Assembly: GCF_031451695.1 (NCBI RefSeq)
Contig: NZ_JARWAM010000014.1
Coordinates: forward strand, 65,585-129,584
DNA from: Franzmannia qiaohouensis
GTDB lineage: Bacteria; Pseudomonadota; Gammaproteobacteria; Pseudomonadales; Halomonadaceae
Direction of reading: 5' to 3'
DNA length: 64,000 nt
Positions 26,258-34,017 of the stretch are shown in pieces; the stretch's first letter is position 1, and each line of letters starts with the position of its first letter. The position numbers were made by a program, and so were the translations under genes. The notes under the pieces were generated by a model. It was not told the DNA's origin. It saw only the letters and a list, made by a program, of their open reading frames with translations, and did not search any database.

Positions 26258-27321
26258 CACAGTTCTCCCTCGTCGAGTGCATCGATGGCGGCGGGCAGCG
26301 CCAGGGGAGCGGCCAGTACTGCGCGGCCCTCTTCCACACCGAGAATCTCGGCATGCTCGGGTGACAGCATCAGCTGCCCGGTGGGCGACAGCGCATAGCG
26401 CGCCACCACGCAGCGAAAATCGGCGAGCTGCTGGTTGGCGATCATTGCCGGCTCGGCGTCGGGCAGGGTATGCGCCGGGCGCACCCGCACTGGGTGCCAG
26501 GCGGCGCGCCGGAACGACTCGAGGCGCGCGCGCTCGGCCTTGACCACCGGCCCGGCGTCGAAGATATCGACATGCCGCGAGCGCACGAAGCCCTCGGCCA
26601 GCATCTCCTCCAGGGCTGGCTCGTGGTACGGATGCTCACGGCCAATGGCGGCCCGCGCCTGGGGCGTGAGCAGCGGCAGGTAGAGTGGGAACTGCGGCAT
26701 CACTTCGGCGATGAAGCTCTTCGAGCGCACCCCGGCGATATGATTCATCTCCTGGTAGCCGCGCACGAAGAAGTGGCGGCCGACGCTGTTCCAGAACGGC
26801 GACTCGCCGTCGCCGTCCAGGTAGCCCGGGAAGGCCACGGCGAGGATCTCGGCGAAGCGCTCCGGGTACTGGGCGATGAACATCAGCCGCGCGCGGCGCA
26901 GCAGGCTCACCGCGCTGGTGCCCTGGTAGCGGGGATCCAGCGACAGCGCGCACAGCAGGGTCGCCTCGGAGACCTCGTGGGACAGCGACAGGGTCTGCAC
27001 CTCGCGGCGTACGTTGAGCTGCTGCGAGGCGTGAATCAGGGTCTCCTGGCGATAGGTGTAGTAGGCCTCGTTGGCGCCGGCCTGGGCGCGGATGGTGGCG
27101 GTGCCCACCACCTCGCCGCGCTCGCGGTCCTCGAGCACGAAGGTGTAGTGCTCGTCGCCGGGGAACTCCACTGCACGACTGAAGGCACGCTGGGAGCGGG
27201 TGATGCGCTCCTCGAGACGGTCGCGGTGCGCCGGCAGGTTGGTCAGGCGCGGCGTGGCGCTGCCGGCGAGACGCTCCAGGGCCGGCAGGTCAGCCGCGCG
27301 GGCGGGACGAACGACCAGCAT
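26257..27321 (-). CDS. aruF: Arginine/ornithine N-succinyltransferase, alpha subunit (AruF type)
   Basis: About 354 residues, paralogue of the next gene. Shared blocks are LVVRPARAADLPALERLAG, LSLDPRYQGTSAVSLL and RSRHVDIFDAGPVVKAERAR. In Pseudomonas the AruF alpha subunit is needed with AruG for activity on arginine and ornithine. ATG 27321 follows AGGAGG by 7 bp; an upstream in-frame Met would overlap aruC. It ends within the start of aruG. Confidence 0.92.
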   Translation of the reverse strand: MLVVRPARAADLPALERLAGSATPRLTNLPAHRDRLEERITRSQRAFSRAVEFPGDEHYTFVLEDRERGEVVGTATIRAQAGANEAYYTYRQETLIHASQQLNVRREVQTLSLSHEVSEATLLCALSLDPRYQGTSAVSLLRRARLMFIAQYPERFAEILAVAFPGYLDGDGESPFWNSVGRHFFVRGYQEMNHIAGVRSKSFIAEVMPQFPLYLPLLTPQARAAIGREHPYHEPALEEMLAEGFVRSRHVDIFDAGPVVKAERARLESFRRAAWHPVRVRPAHTLPDAEPAMIANQQLADFRCVVARYALSPTGQLMLSPEHAEILGVEEGRAVLAAPLALPAAIDALDEGEL

Positions 27322-27362
27322 GGCGTGTCCTCCTGAGCGAGACGATGGGGCGGGCACTCGGC

Positions 27363-28577
27363 TCACGCCTTGGCCACCAACTTGGCGATGGCACGCTCGA
27401 GGCGCGCCATGCCCTCTTCGATATCGGCCTCGGGAATCACCAGCGACGGCGCCATGCGCAGCACGTTGGGGCCGGCGATCAGCGCCATCAGGCCCTCGTC
27501 GATGGCCAGCGGCAGGATGTCCTTGGCCTGGTCCTGGTAGGCTGGCGCCATCTGCGCGCCGATCAGCAGGCCCATGCCGCGGATCTCCTGGAACACCCCG
27601 TGCTTGCGGTTGATGGTCTCGAGGTGCTCGCGGAACAGCTCGTGGCGCTTCTTCACCCCTGCCAGCACCTCCGGCGTATCGATGAATTCGATGGCTGCCA
27701 AGGCCACCGCCGAAGCCAGCGGGTTGCCGCCGTAGGTGGAGCCGTGGGTGCCGACGGCCAGCGAGGTGGCAATCGCATCGGTGGTCAGCATCGCGCCCAC
27801 CGGAATGCCGCCGCCCAGCGACTTGGCGCTGGTCAGGATGTCGGGAACCACGCCATAGTTCTTGTAGGCGTAGAGCTCGCCGCAGCGTCCGGCGCCGGTC
27901 TGCACTTCATCGAACACCAGCAGGGCATTATGGGCGTCGCAGAGATCGCGCAGGCCCTGCAGGAACTCTTGGGTCGCGGGGACGATACCGCCCTCGCCCT
28001 GCATCGGCTCGACCATGATCGCGCAGGTGTCATCGCCGACCAGCGCGCGCACGCTGTCGAGGTCGTTGTAGGTGGCGTGCAGGATACCGCCGGGCACCGG
28101 GCCGAAGCCTTGGGAGTACTTGGGCTGGCCGCCGACACTGACGGTGAAGAAGGTGCGCCCGTGGAAGGATTGCGAGAAGGAGATGATCTTGTCCTTGTGC
28201 TCGCCGTGGTGGTCCACCGCCCAGCGCCGCGCCAGCTTGAGCGCCGCCTCGTTGGCCTCGCCGCCGGAGGAGCACATGAACACCTTGTCGGCGAAGGTGC
28301 GCTCGACCAGAGCGCGGGCGAGCTTGAGCGCCGGCTCGTTGGTGTAGACGTTGGAGAGGTGCCAGAGCTTGTCGGCCTGGGCCTTGAGGGCGTTGACCAG
28401 CACCGGGTGGCAGTGCCCCAGCGAGTTGACCGCGATACCGCCGGCGAAGTCGATGTACTCACGGCCCTGCTGGTCCCATAGGCGGCTACCCTCGCCGCGC
28501 ACCGGGATCACCTGCTGCGGCGAATAGTTGGGCGTCATGTAACGGTCGAAGTCGCTGCGGGTCGGGGTCTGGCTCAT
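27363..28577 (-). CDS. astC: Acetylornithine/succinylornithine aminotransferase
   Basis: About 404 residues, class III PLP aminotransferase (AruC/AstC/ArgD). The PLP-binding Lys lies in TSAKSLGGGIPVG, and FDEVQTGAGRCG precedes it. It converts succinylornithine to succinylglutamate semialdehyde (step 3) and may double as ArgD in biosynthesis. First gene of the operon; ATG 28577 has GGAG upstream. A TATACT box at 28614-28619 on the minus strand may be the promoter -10. Confidence 0.93.
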   Translation of the reverse strand: MSQTPTRSDFDRYMTPNYSPQQVIPVRGEGSRLWDQQGREYIDFAGGIAVNSLGHCHPVLVNALKAQADKLWHLSNVYTNEPALKLARALVERTFADKVFMCSSGGEANEAALKLARRWAVDHHGEHKDKIISFSQSFHGRTFFTVSVGGQPKYSQGFGPVPGGILHATYNDLDSVRALVGDDTCAIMVEPMQGEGGIVPATQEFLQGLRDLCDAHNALLVFDEVQTGAGRCGELYAYKNYGVVPDILTSAKSLGGGIPVGAMLTTDAIATSLAVGTHGSTYGGNPLASAVALAAIEFIDTPEVLAGVKKRHELFREHLETINRKHGVFQEIRGMGLLIGAQMAPAYQDQAKDILPLAIDEGLMALIAGPNVLRMAPSLVIPEADIEEGMARLERAIAKLVAKA

Positions 28578-28716
28578 GAGGGTCTCCATCCACGGGGATC
28601 GATTGATACAACGAGTATACGGCGCCGTCGTCACGCCGGGCTTTCAGCAATGGGACGGCGAATTATGAAAAGCGGTTAGACTAACGGTCAGTTTCCGCAT
28701 GTGCGAGGGCGTCACC

Positions 28717-29334
28717 ATGCTCAACACCACCGCCTGGAATCGGCTGCGCTACAGCCTCTATGCGCCGGTCTACGACCTGGTCGCCGGACGCGCCTTCCGC
28801 CGCGCGCGGCGCCAGTCGCTGGAGCAGGTGACCTGGACGCCCGGCATGCGGGTGCTGCTGGTGGGCGCCGGCACCGGGCTCGACCTGCCCTTCCTGCCGC
28901 GCAACGTCGAGATCCACGCCACCGACCTGGCGCCGGCCATGGTCAAGCGCATCGCGCGTCGCGCCGAGGCGCTGCACCTCGATGTCGCCGCATACAGCAT
29001 GGACGCCGCCGACCTCGACTACCCCGACGGCCACTTCGACGTGGTGGTGATGCACCTGATCGTGGCGGTGATGCCGGACCCGGCACGCGGCCTGGCCGAG
29101 GCCCACCGCGTACTGACCCGCGACGGCCAGCTGTGCGTGATGGACAAGTTCCAGCCCGACGCCCATCCCGCCGGGATCGGTCGCCGTGCGCTAAACCTGG
29201 TGACCACGGCGCTGGCCACCGATATCACCCGCCAGGCCCGGCCGCTGCTGGAGAGCGCCGGCTTCGTCATCGAGCACGACACGCCGGTGATGATGGGTGA
29301 TCTGTTTCGCGCCCTGCTGGCCAGCAAGCGTTAG
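28717..29334 (+). CDS. Class I SAM-dependent methyltransferase (PmtA-like)
   Basis: About 205 residues. SAM motif I is LLVGAGTGLDLPFLP, with the acidic ATDLAP element after it, MDAADLDYPDGHFDVVV (motif II) and HRVLTRDGQLCVMDKF. The layout resembles small phosphatidylethanolamine N-methyltransferases and UbiE-like enzymes; the substrate is not determined. ATG 28717 has GCGAGGG upstream; an in-frame ATG at 28699 is possible. It diverges from the arginine operon. Confidence 0.75.
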   Translation: MLNTTAWNRLRYSLYAPVYDLVAGRAFRRARRQSLEQVTWTPGMRVLLVGAGTGLDLPFLPRNVEIHATDLAPAMVKRIARRAEALHLDVAAYSMDAADLDYPDGHFDVVVMHLIVAVMPDPARGLAEAHRVLTRDGQLCVMDKFQPDAHPAGIGRRALNLVTTALATDITRQARPLLESAGFVIEHDTPVMMGDLFRALLASKR

Positions 29335-29347
29335 GCTCTGGCGGCGC

Positions 29348-30241
29348 TCACGATGTCCTGCGCGGCGCGATGGTCAACCACACGCCGACGATGACCACCG
29401 CACTGGCCAGCACCTGCAGCGCCACGATGCGCTCGTCGAGCCACCACCAGGCGCCGAGCATGGTGAACACCGGCAACAAGTTGAGGTAGATCGCCGCGCG
29501 GGTCGGGCCGATGTCGGCCAGGGCGCTGTTGTAGAGCAGCAGCGCCACCACCGAGGGGAAGATCCCCAGGTAGGCCAGCCCCAGCAGCTGCTCGCCGCTG
29601 ATCTGCGGCAGCTGCTGGGCGGCGCCTTCGAACAGCGCGATCGGCGCCAGCGCCAAGTTGGCGATCACCAGCATTACCAGCAGGCCGCCGTAGCGCGGAA
29701 AGCGCGCCATGTGCGTCTTGACCAGCAGCGAGTAGCCCACCCACACCAGCACCGCCAGCAGCATGATGGCATCGCCGGGGTTGATCCCGGCGGCGAGGGC
29801 AGGCCCCTGTTGACCGGCGGTGATCACCGTCACCGCACCGGCCAGCGACAGCGCCACCCCCAGCCACTGCACGACGCGGAAGCGCTCACCGAGCAGTGCC
29901 ACGCTGAACAGCAATGTCACCACCGGAATCATGCTCTCGAGAATCGCCACGTTGGTCGCGCTGGTGAAGTTGAGCGCGGCATAGATCAACGCATTGAAGA
30001 ACGCTACCCCGGTCAGCGCCAGCCCCACCAGCGGCCGCCAGTGCTCGCGAAACAGCGGCCAGCCGCGGCGCGCCTGATGCCAGCCCAGAGGCAGCATGAT
30101 CAGCAGCGCGATGAAGACCCGACCCAGCGAGATGGTGAACGGCGGCAGGCCCGCCAGCGCCTTGCCGACCAGGATGTTGCCGGCGAAGATCGCCGCCACC
30201 AGCAGCAGAAATAAATGGGGGCGTAGTGCGCGAATAAGCAC
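29348..30241 (-). CDS. EamA-family (DMT) transporter
   Basis: About 297 residues with ten hydrophobic segments in two EamA repeats (for example NVAILESMIPVVTLLFSVAL and GPTRAAIYLNLLPVFTMLG). It probably exports a small metabolite. The start is unusual: AAGGAGG ends at about 30242, a GTG overlaps it at 30241, and no ATG, GTG or TTG sits at normal distance; the ATT five bases on may be the real start. It lies just upstream of the ArgR-like gene on the same strand. Confidence 0.85.
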   Translation of the reverse strand: MLIRALRPHLFLLLVAAIFAGNILVGKALAGLPPFTISLGRVFIALLIMLPLGWHQARRGWPLFREHWRPLVGLALTGVAFFNALIYAALNFTSATNVAILESMIPVVTLLFSVALLGERFRVVQWLGVALSLAGAVTVITAGQQGPALAAGINPGDAIMLLAVLVWVGYSLLVKTHMARFPRYGGLLVMLVIANLALAPIALFEGAAQQLPQISGEQLLGLAYLGIFPSVVALLLYNSALADIGPTRAAIYLNLLPVFTMLGAWWWLDERIVALQVLASAVVIVGVWLTIAPRRTS

Positions 30242-30271
30242 CTCCTTGTCACGCCCCGCAGGGCAGCTCGC

Positions 30272-31249
30272 TCAGACCAGGCGCTCCTCGCGCGGGGTCA
30301 TGCCGAAGTGGTTGCGATAGGCGGTGGAGAAGTGCGCGCCGGACGAGAAGCCGGTCAGCAGCGCGATATCGCCCACCGCGCGGTCGGATTCGCGCAGCAG
30401 CTTGCGCGCCTCTTGCAAGCGCAGGTCCAGATAGTAGCGGCTGGGCACCGCCTGCAGGTACTTCTTGAACAGCCGCTCGAGCTGGCGCCGCGAGATGCCC
30501 AGGTGCTCGGCCAGCTCATGGGTGGTCAACGGCTCCTCGATATTGGCCTCCATCAGCGTGACCGCCTCGACCAGGCTCTGCGGCGCATGCCCCAACCGCG
30601 AGCGCAGCGGCACATGCTGGGGCTCATCGCCGGGGCGAATGCGCTCGCAGACGAAATGCTCCGAGACCCGCTCGGCGAGCCGCTGGCCGTGGTGCTGGCC
30701 GATCAGCGTCATCATCATGTCCATCGCCGCGGTACCGCCCCCGCAGGTCAGCCGGTCGCGGTCGATCTCGAACAGTTGCTGGGAGAGATTGACCCGCGGG
30801 TAGTCGCGGGCGAAGGCGTCGAAGCGCTGCCATGGCAGGGTCGCACGGTAACCGTCGAGCACCCCGGCCCGGGCCAGCACCTCGGTCCCACCGGCCACGC
30901 CGCCCAGCACCACGCCGCGACCGGCGAGGCGCTTGAGCCAATCGCATACCTTCGCTGGCAGGCTCTGCGGTAGCGGACTGGGCGCGCACACCAGCAGCAT
31001 ATCGAGACCGCCGTCGTCCTCTCCCACCGCATGGCGCGGGGTCAGCCCGAGTTCACTGGCACTGCGGATCTCACGTGCCTCCAGACCGTAGGTCGACGGC
31101 ACATAGAGGCGCGCACCGGCAAGTTGATTGGCCACCTGCAGCGGTTCCAGGGCACAGGCCTGCGCCAGCAGCGAGAAACCCGGCAGCAGCAGGAAGGCGA
31201 TCTGGCGGCTATTGCCCGGCTGGGCGCTGGCGGGTCTAAGTGCAGGCAT
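30272..31249 (-). CDS. ArgR-like AraC/GlxA-family transcriptional regulator
   Basis: About 325 residues: an N-terminal DJ-1/PfpI-like domain (17-190) and a C-terminal AraC helix-turn-helix pair (225-320) with LMEANIEEPLTTHELAEHLG, SRRQLERLFKKYL and GFSSGAHFSTAYRNHFG. This is the organisation of Pseudomonas ArgR, the arginine-responsive activator of aru, and the signature stretches are close to it; GbdR/CdhR share the architecture. The location 2.7 kb from the aru operon supports an arginine role. The start is uncertain: the ribosome binding site before 31249 is weak and an in-frame Met exists at 31345. Confidence 0.75.
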   Translation of the reverse strand: MPALRPASAQPGNSRQIAFLLLPGFSLLAQACALEPLQVANQLAGARLYVPSTYGLEAREIRSASELGLTPRHAVGEDDGGLDMLLVCAPSPLPQSLPAKVCDWLKRLAGRGVVLGGVAGGTEVLARAGVLDGYRATLPWQRFDAFARDYPRVNLSQQLFEIDRDRLTCGGGTAAMDMMMTLIGQHHGQRLAERVSEHFVCERIRPGDEPQHVPLRSRLGHAPQSLVEAVTLMEANIEEPLTTHELAEHLGISRRQLERLFKKYLQAVPSRYYLDLRLQEARKLLRESDRAVGDIALLTGFSSGAHFSTAYRNHFGMTPREERLV

Positions 31250-31362
31250 CGCTATCGCTGTGAGGGGCTGGGCCCCACATCTTACCCAATTGCCACGTTT
31301 CGGGCAGTGCCCCGCGGCCAATCGACCGACGCGCGATGCAAGCACGGGTCGCAGATACGCAA

Positions 31363-31387
31363 ACGCCGAGCCCTACGGGCCCGGCGT
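31363..31387 (-). terminator. Terminator after the small membrane protein gene
   Basis: An 11-bp stem with one mismatch, ACGCCGAGCCC / GGGCCCGGCGT, with a three-base loop, lies 20 bp past the stop at 31407. Confidence 0.6.
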
Positions 31388-31406
31388 CAAGCGTATCCGC
31401 CGAGTG

Positions 31407-31607
31407 TCAGCGGCCCAGGAAGTGGAACGCCAGGCCGGCGATCAGAACCAGCACCACCGCCACCGGCAGCAGCTTGTGCATGCCCGTGGGCGGTTTCTTC
31501 GCCTCGGGCTGACGCTGCGGCTCGGCTTCGTCGAAGTCCTCGGGGATCCGCTGTCCCATCACGTGCTCTTTCTCTTCTTCCGGGGTCTTGCTTTCCTTGG
31601 TGTCCAT
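31407..31607 (-). CDS. Small single-pass membrane protein
   Basis: 66 residues: a charged N-terminal half (many Glu, Lys, Pro) and one C-terminal membrane segment (LLPVAVVLVLIAGLAFHFLG). GAGGAGGT precedes the ATG and a hairpin follows the stop, which supports a real gene. No family is recognised. It sits alone between the ArgR-like gene and fabV. Confidence 0.65.
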   Translation of the reverse strand: MDTKESKTPEEEKEHVMGQRIPEDFDEAEPQRQPEAKKPPTGMHKLLPVAVVLVLIAGLAFHFLGR

Positions 31608-31686
31608 AGGGACCTCCTCGCTGCCCAGGGAAAAATCCTGCGTTACCCCCTCAGACTACCCCGCAACGGGGGTGTTCACCACTCGC

Positions 31687-32898
31687 TCACAGCTCCACCA
31701 CGTCGAAGTCGGCCACCGGGTCGGCATCGGCATCGTAGTCCACGTCGTCGCGCTCGAAGCCGAACAGCTTGAGGAACTCGTGCTTGTAGCCGGCATAGTC
31801 GGTGATCTCGAACAGGTTATCGCTGGTCACCTTGGGCCACAGGTCCTTGCAGGCCTGCTGCACGTCATCGCGCAGCTCCCAGTCATCGAGGCGCAGACGG
31901 CGGGCCTCGTCGGTGGAGAACTCGCCCGCCAGGCCTTGAGAGGAGTAGAGGTGCTCACCGAACAGCCGGTTGAGCTGGTCGATGGTGCCCTCATGCAGTC
32001 CCTGCTCCTTCATCACCCGATAGACCATGGCGATATACAGCGGCATCACCGGAATCGCCGCGCTGGCCTGGGTCACCACCGATTTGAGCACCGCCACATT
32101 GGCGCCACCACCGCTGGCCTTGAGTTTGGCGTCGATCTCACCGGCGGCACGGTCCAGGTCCTCCTTGGCCTTGCCCAGCGCGCCGTGCCAGTAGATCGGC
32201 CAGGTGATCTCGGTGCCGATATAGCTGAATGCCACGCTACGCGCGCCCGGTGCCAGTACGCCGGCCCGGTCGAGGGCACCCATCCACAGCTCCCAGTCCT
32301 CGCCGCCCATCACCGTGATGGTGTCGTCGATCTCCTGCTGGGTGGCGGGCTCGACCTCGGCCTCGATGATGGCATCCTTGTTGGTATCGATGGCGGTGGC
32401 GCGATAGGTCTCGCCGATCGGCTTGAGCGCCGAGCGCTTGAGCTCACCGCTGTCGGGGAGCTTGCGCACCGGCGAGGCCAGCGAGTAGACCACCAGATCG
32501 ACCTGGCCGAGATCGGCCTTGATCATCTCGATGGCTTTTTCTCGCGCTTCATGGGAGAAGGCGTCGCCGTTGATCGACTTGCTGTAGAGCCCTTCGGCCT
32601 TGGCGAACTTATCGAACGCCGCGCTGTTGTACCAACCGGCGGTGCCGGTACGCTTCTCGCTGCCCGGCTTCTCGAAGAACACCCCCAGGGTGTCGGCGCC
32701 GTAGCCAAAGGCCGCCGTAATGCGCGCCGCCAGCCCGTAGCCGCTGGAGGCACCGATCACCAGCACCTTCTTTGGCCCGGCGCTCTTGTCGAGCCCGCGG
32801 GCACGGGTGGCTTCGATCTGCTCGAGCACGTTCTTCTCGCAGCCGACCGGATGGGTGGTGGTACAGATGAAACCGCGAACCTTGGGTTTGATGATCAC
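31687..32898 (-). CDS. fabV: Enoyl-[acyl-carrier-protein] reductase FabV
   Basis: A 403-residue NADH-dependent enoyl-ACP reductase for the last step of the fatty-acid elongation cycle. The nucleotide-binding element is LVIGASSGYGLAARI, and the catalytic pattern Y-x8-K is present in PIYWHGALGKAK. The N-terminal MIIKPKVRGFICTTTHP is characteristic of FabV. FabV enzymes tolerate triclosan much better than FabI. It is transcribed divergently from the next gene. Confidence 0.95.
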   Translation of the reverse strand: MIIKPKVRGFICTTTHPVGCEKNVLEQIEATRARGLDKSAGPKKVLVIGASSGYGLAARITAAFGYGADTLGVFFEKPGSEKRTGTAGWYNSAAFDKFAKAEGLYSKSINGDAFSHEAREKAIEMIKADLGQVDLVVYSLASPVRKLPDSGELKRSALKPIGETYRATAIDTNKDAIIEAEVEPATQQEIDDTITVMGGEDWELWMGALDRAGVLAPGARSVAFSYIGTEITWPIYWHGALGKAKEDLDRAAGEIDAKLKASGGGANVAVLKSVVTQASAAIPVMPLYIAMVYRVMKEQGLHEGTIDQLNRLFGEHLYSSQGLAGEFSTDEARRLRLDDWELRDDVQQACKDLWPKVTSDNLFEITDYAGYKHEFLKLFGFERDDVDYDADADPVADFDVVEL

Positions 32899-33032
32899 GT
32901 CAGACCTCGATACGACAGTGGACAGTTGGCGTCATTCTACCCACACAGCTAGACGCTGTCCGCCCTTGAGGTAGATCGCCGGGTGGGACAAGATTGCCGG
33001 CTAGGATGCGACGAACCCGGCAGGAGAGAACG

Positions 33033-33419
33033 ATGGACGCCCAGACTCTGGTCGATGAACGCGGCGAGCTGTGGCTGGCACTGGCCCCGCTGTGGTTGGA
33101 TCGCGAACCCCGCGAGCGCGACTATGCACGCATGGTCGAGGTCATCCAGCGCCACGAGCTGACCCTCGACGAACTCGAGTGGATCTTTCGCATCGAGCTG
33201 GCACCGGTGCTGTCACGCACCCAGATGTCGGTGGCCAGCGAGTGGCGGCGCTTCGATGATCATCAGCTGATGAAGCGCCTGGTGGCCCACAACTTGCGGC
33301 TGCGCGGCTGGCGTCGCAAGAGCTGGGCGCTGTTCTCGGGATTGATCACCATGATGACCCGCCACCGCTGGAACGAGCTGATGACGCGGGTGATGATCGC
33401 CCGCGGCGAAGCGCCCTGA
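33033..33419 (+). CDS. DUF7079-like hypothetical protein
   Basis: 128 residues, soluble and helical. The pattern WLALAPLWLDRE...DYARMVEVIQRHELTLDELEWI and the ELAPVL...SVASEWRRFDD block fit DUF7079 proteins of unknown function. ATG 33033 follows GGAGAG. Its stop lies 2 bp from the convergent stop of the glutathione peroxidase gene. Confidence 0.65.
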   Translation: MDAQTLVDERGELWLALAPLWLDREPRERDYARMVEVIQRHELTLDELEWIFRIELAPVLSRTQMSVASEWRRFDDHQLMKRLVAHNLRLRGWRRKSWALFSGLITMMTRHRWNELMTRVMIARGEAP

Positions 33420-33421
33420 CC

Positions 33422-33934
33422 CTACACCTCGTAGGGCTGGTCGAGGGCTTCCTCCAGTGCCACGCGCATCTGACTCTCGCCGGCGCGCGGCCCGAAGCGA
33501 CGCAGCACCCGGCCATCGCGTCCGACCAGGAACTTGGTGAAATTCCACTTGATCAGGGTGCTGCCCAGCACCCCGGGGGCCTGACGGCGCAGCGCCACGA
33601 ACAGCGGATGGGCGCGCGGCCCGTTGACACGGACCTTCTCCATTACCGGAAAGGTCACCGCATACTCGCGCTCACTGAAGCTGCAGAAGGCCTTGGCTGA
33701 CTCCGGCGACTGACGGGCGAACTGGTTGCAGGGAAACGCCAGCACCGTAAAGCCCTGGCGATGGTAGTGCCGATAAAGCGACTCCAGCTCCTTGAGCTGA
33801 GGGGTATAGCCGCAGCGGCTGGCGACGTTGACCACCAGCAGCACCTGGCCGCGCAGCGCGCGCAGGTTGAAGGGCTCGCCGCGATGGGTACGACAGTCCA
33901 GTTCATGCAAGGGGAGTGAGGGTCGAGATGCCAT
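33422..33934 (-). CDS. Glutathione peroxidase-family thiol peroxidase
   Basis: About 170 residues, cytoplasmic. The peroxidatic Cys is in VNVASRCGYTPQLKELE, and FPCNQF and IKWNFTKFLVG are the other family blocks. The active site uses Cys, not selenocysteine. It would reduce peroxides using thioredoxin or glutathione. ATG 33934 starts at the usual family N-terminus; the upstream extension overlaps the TgpA-like gene. Confidence 0.9.
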   Translation of the reverse strand: MASRPSLPLHELDCRTHRGEPFNLRALRGQVLLVVNVASRCGYTPQLKELESLYRHYHRQGFTVLAFPCNQFARQSPESAKAFCSFSEREYAVTFPVMEKVRVNGPRAHPLFVALRRQAPGVLGSTLIKWNFTKFLVGRDGRVLRRFGPRAGESQMRVALEEALDQPYEV

Positions 33935-34017
33935 GGCCGCCGCTAGCGCTGGGTGAAAAACGCAAAACCGAGGCTTCCACGATGCCATGCCCGGCGTCGC
34001 GGCGCCAGTCCGAGCCA

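Noticed and set aside
33422..33934. Selenocysteine in the glutathione peroxidase
   Set aside because: The active-site codon is an ordinary Cys codon and there is no in-frame TGA.
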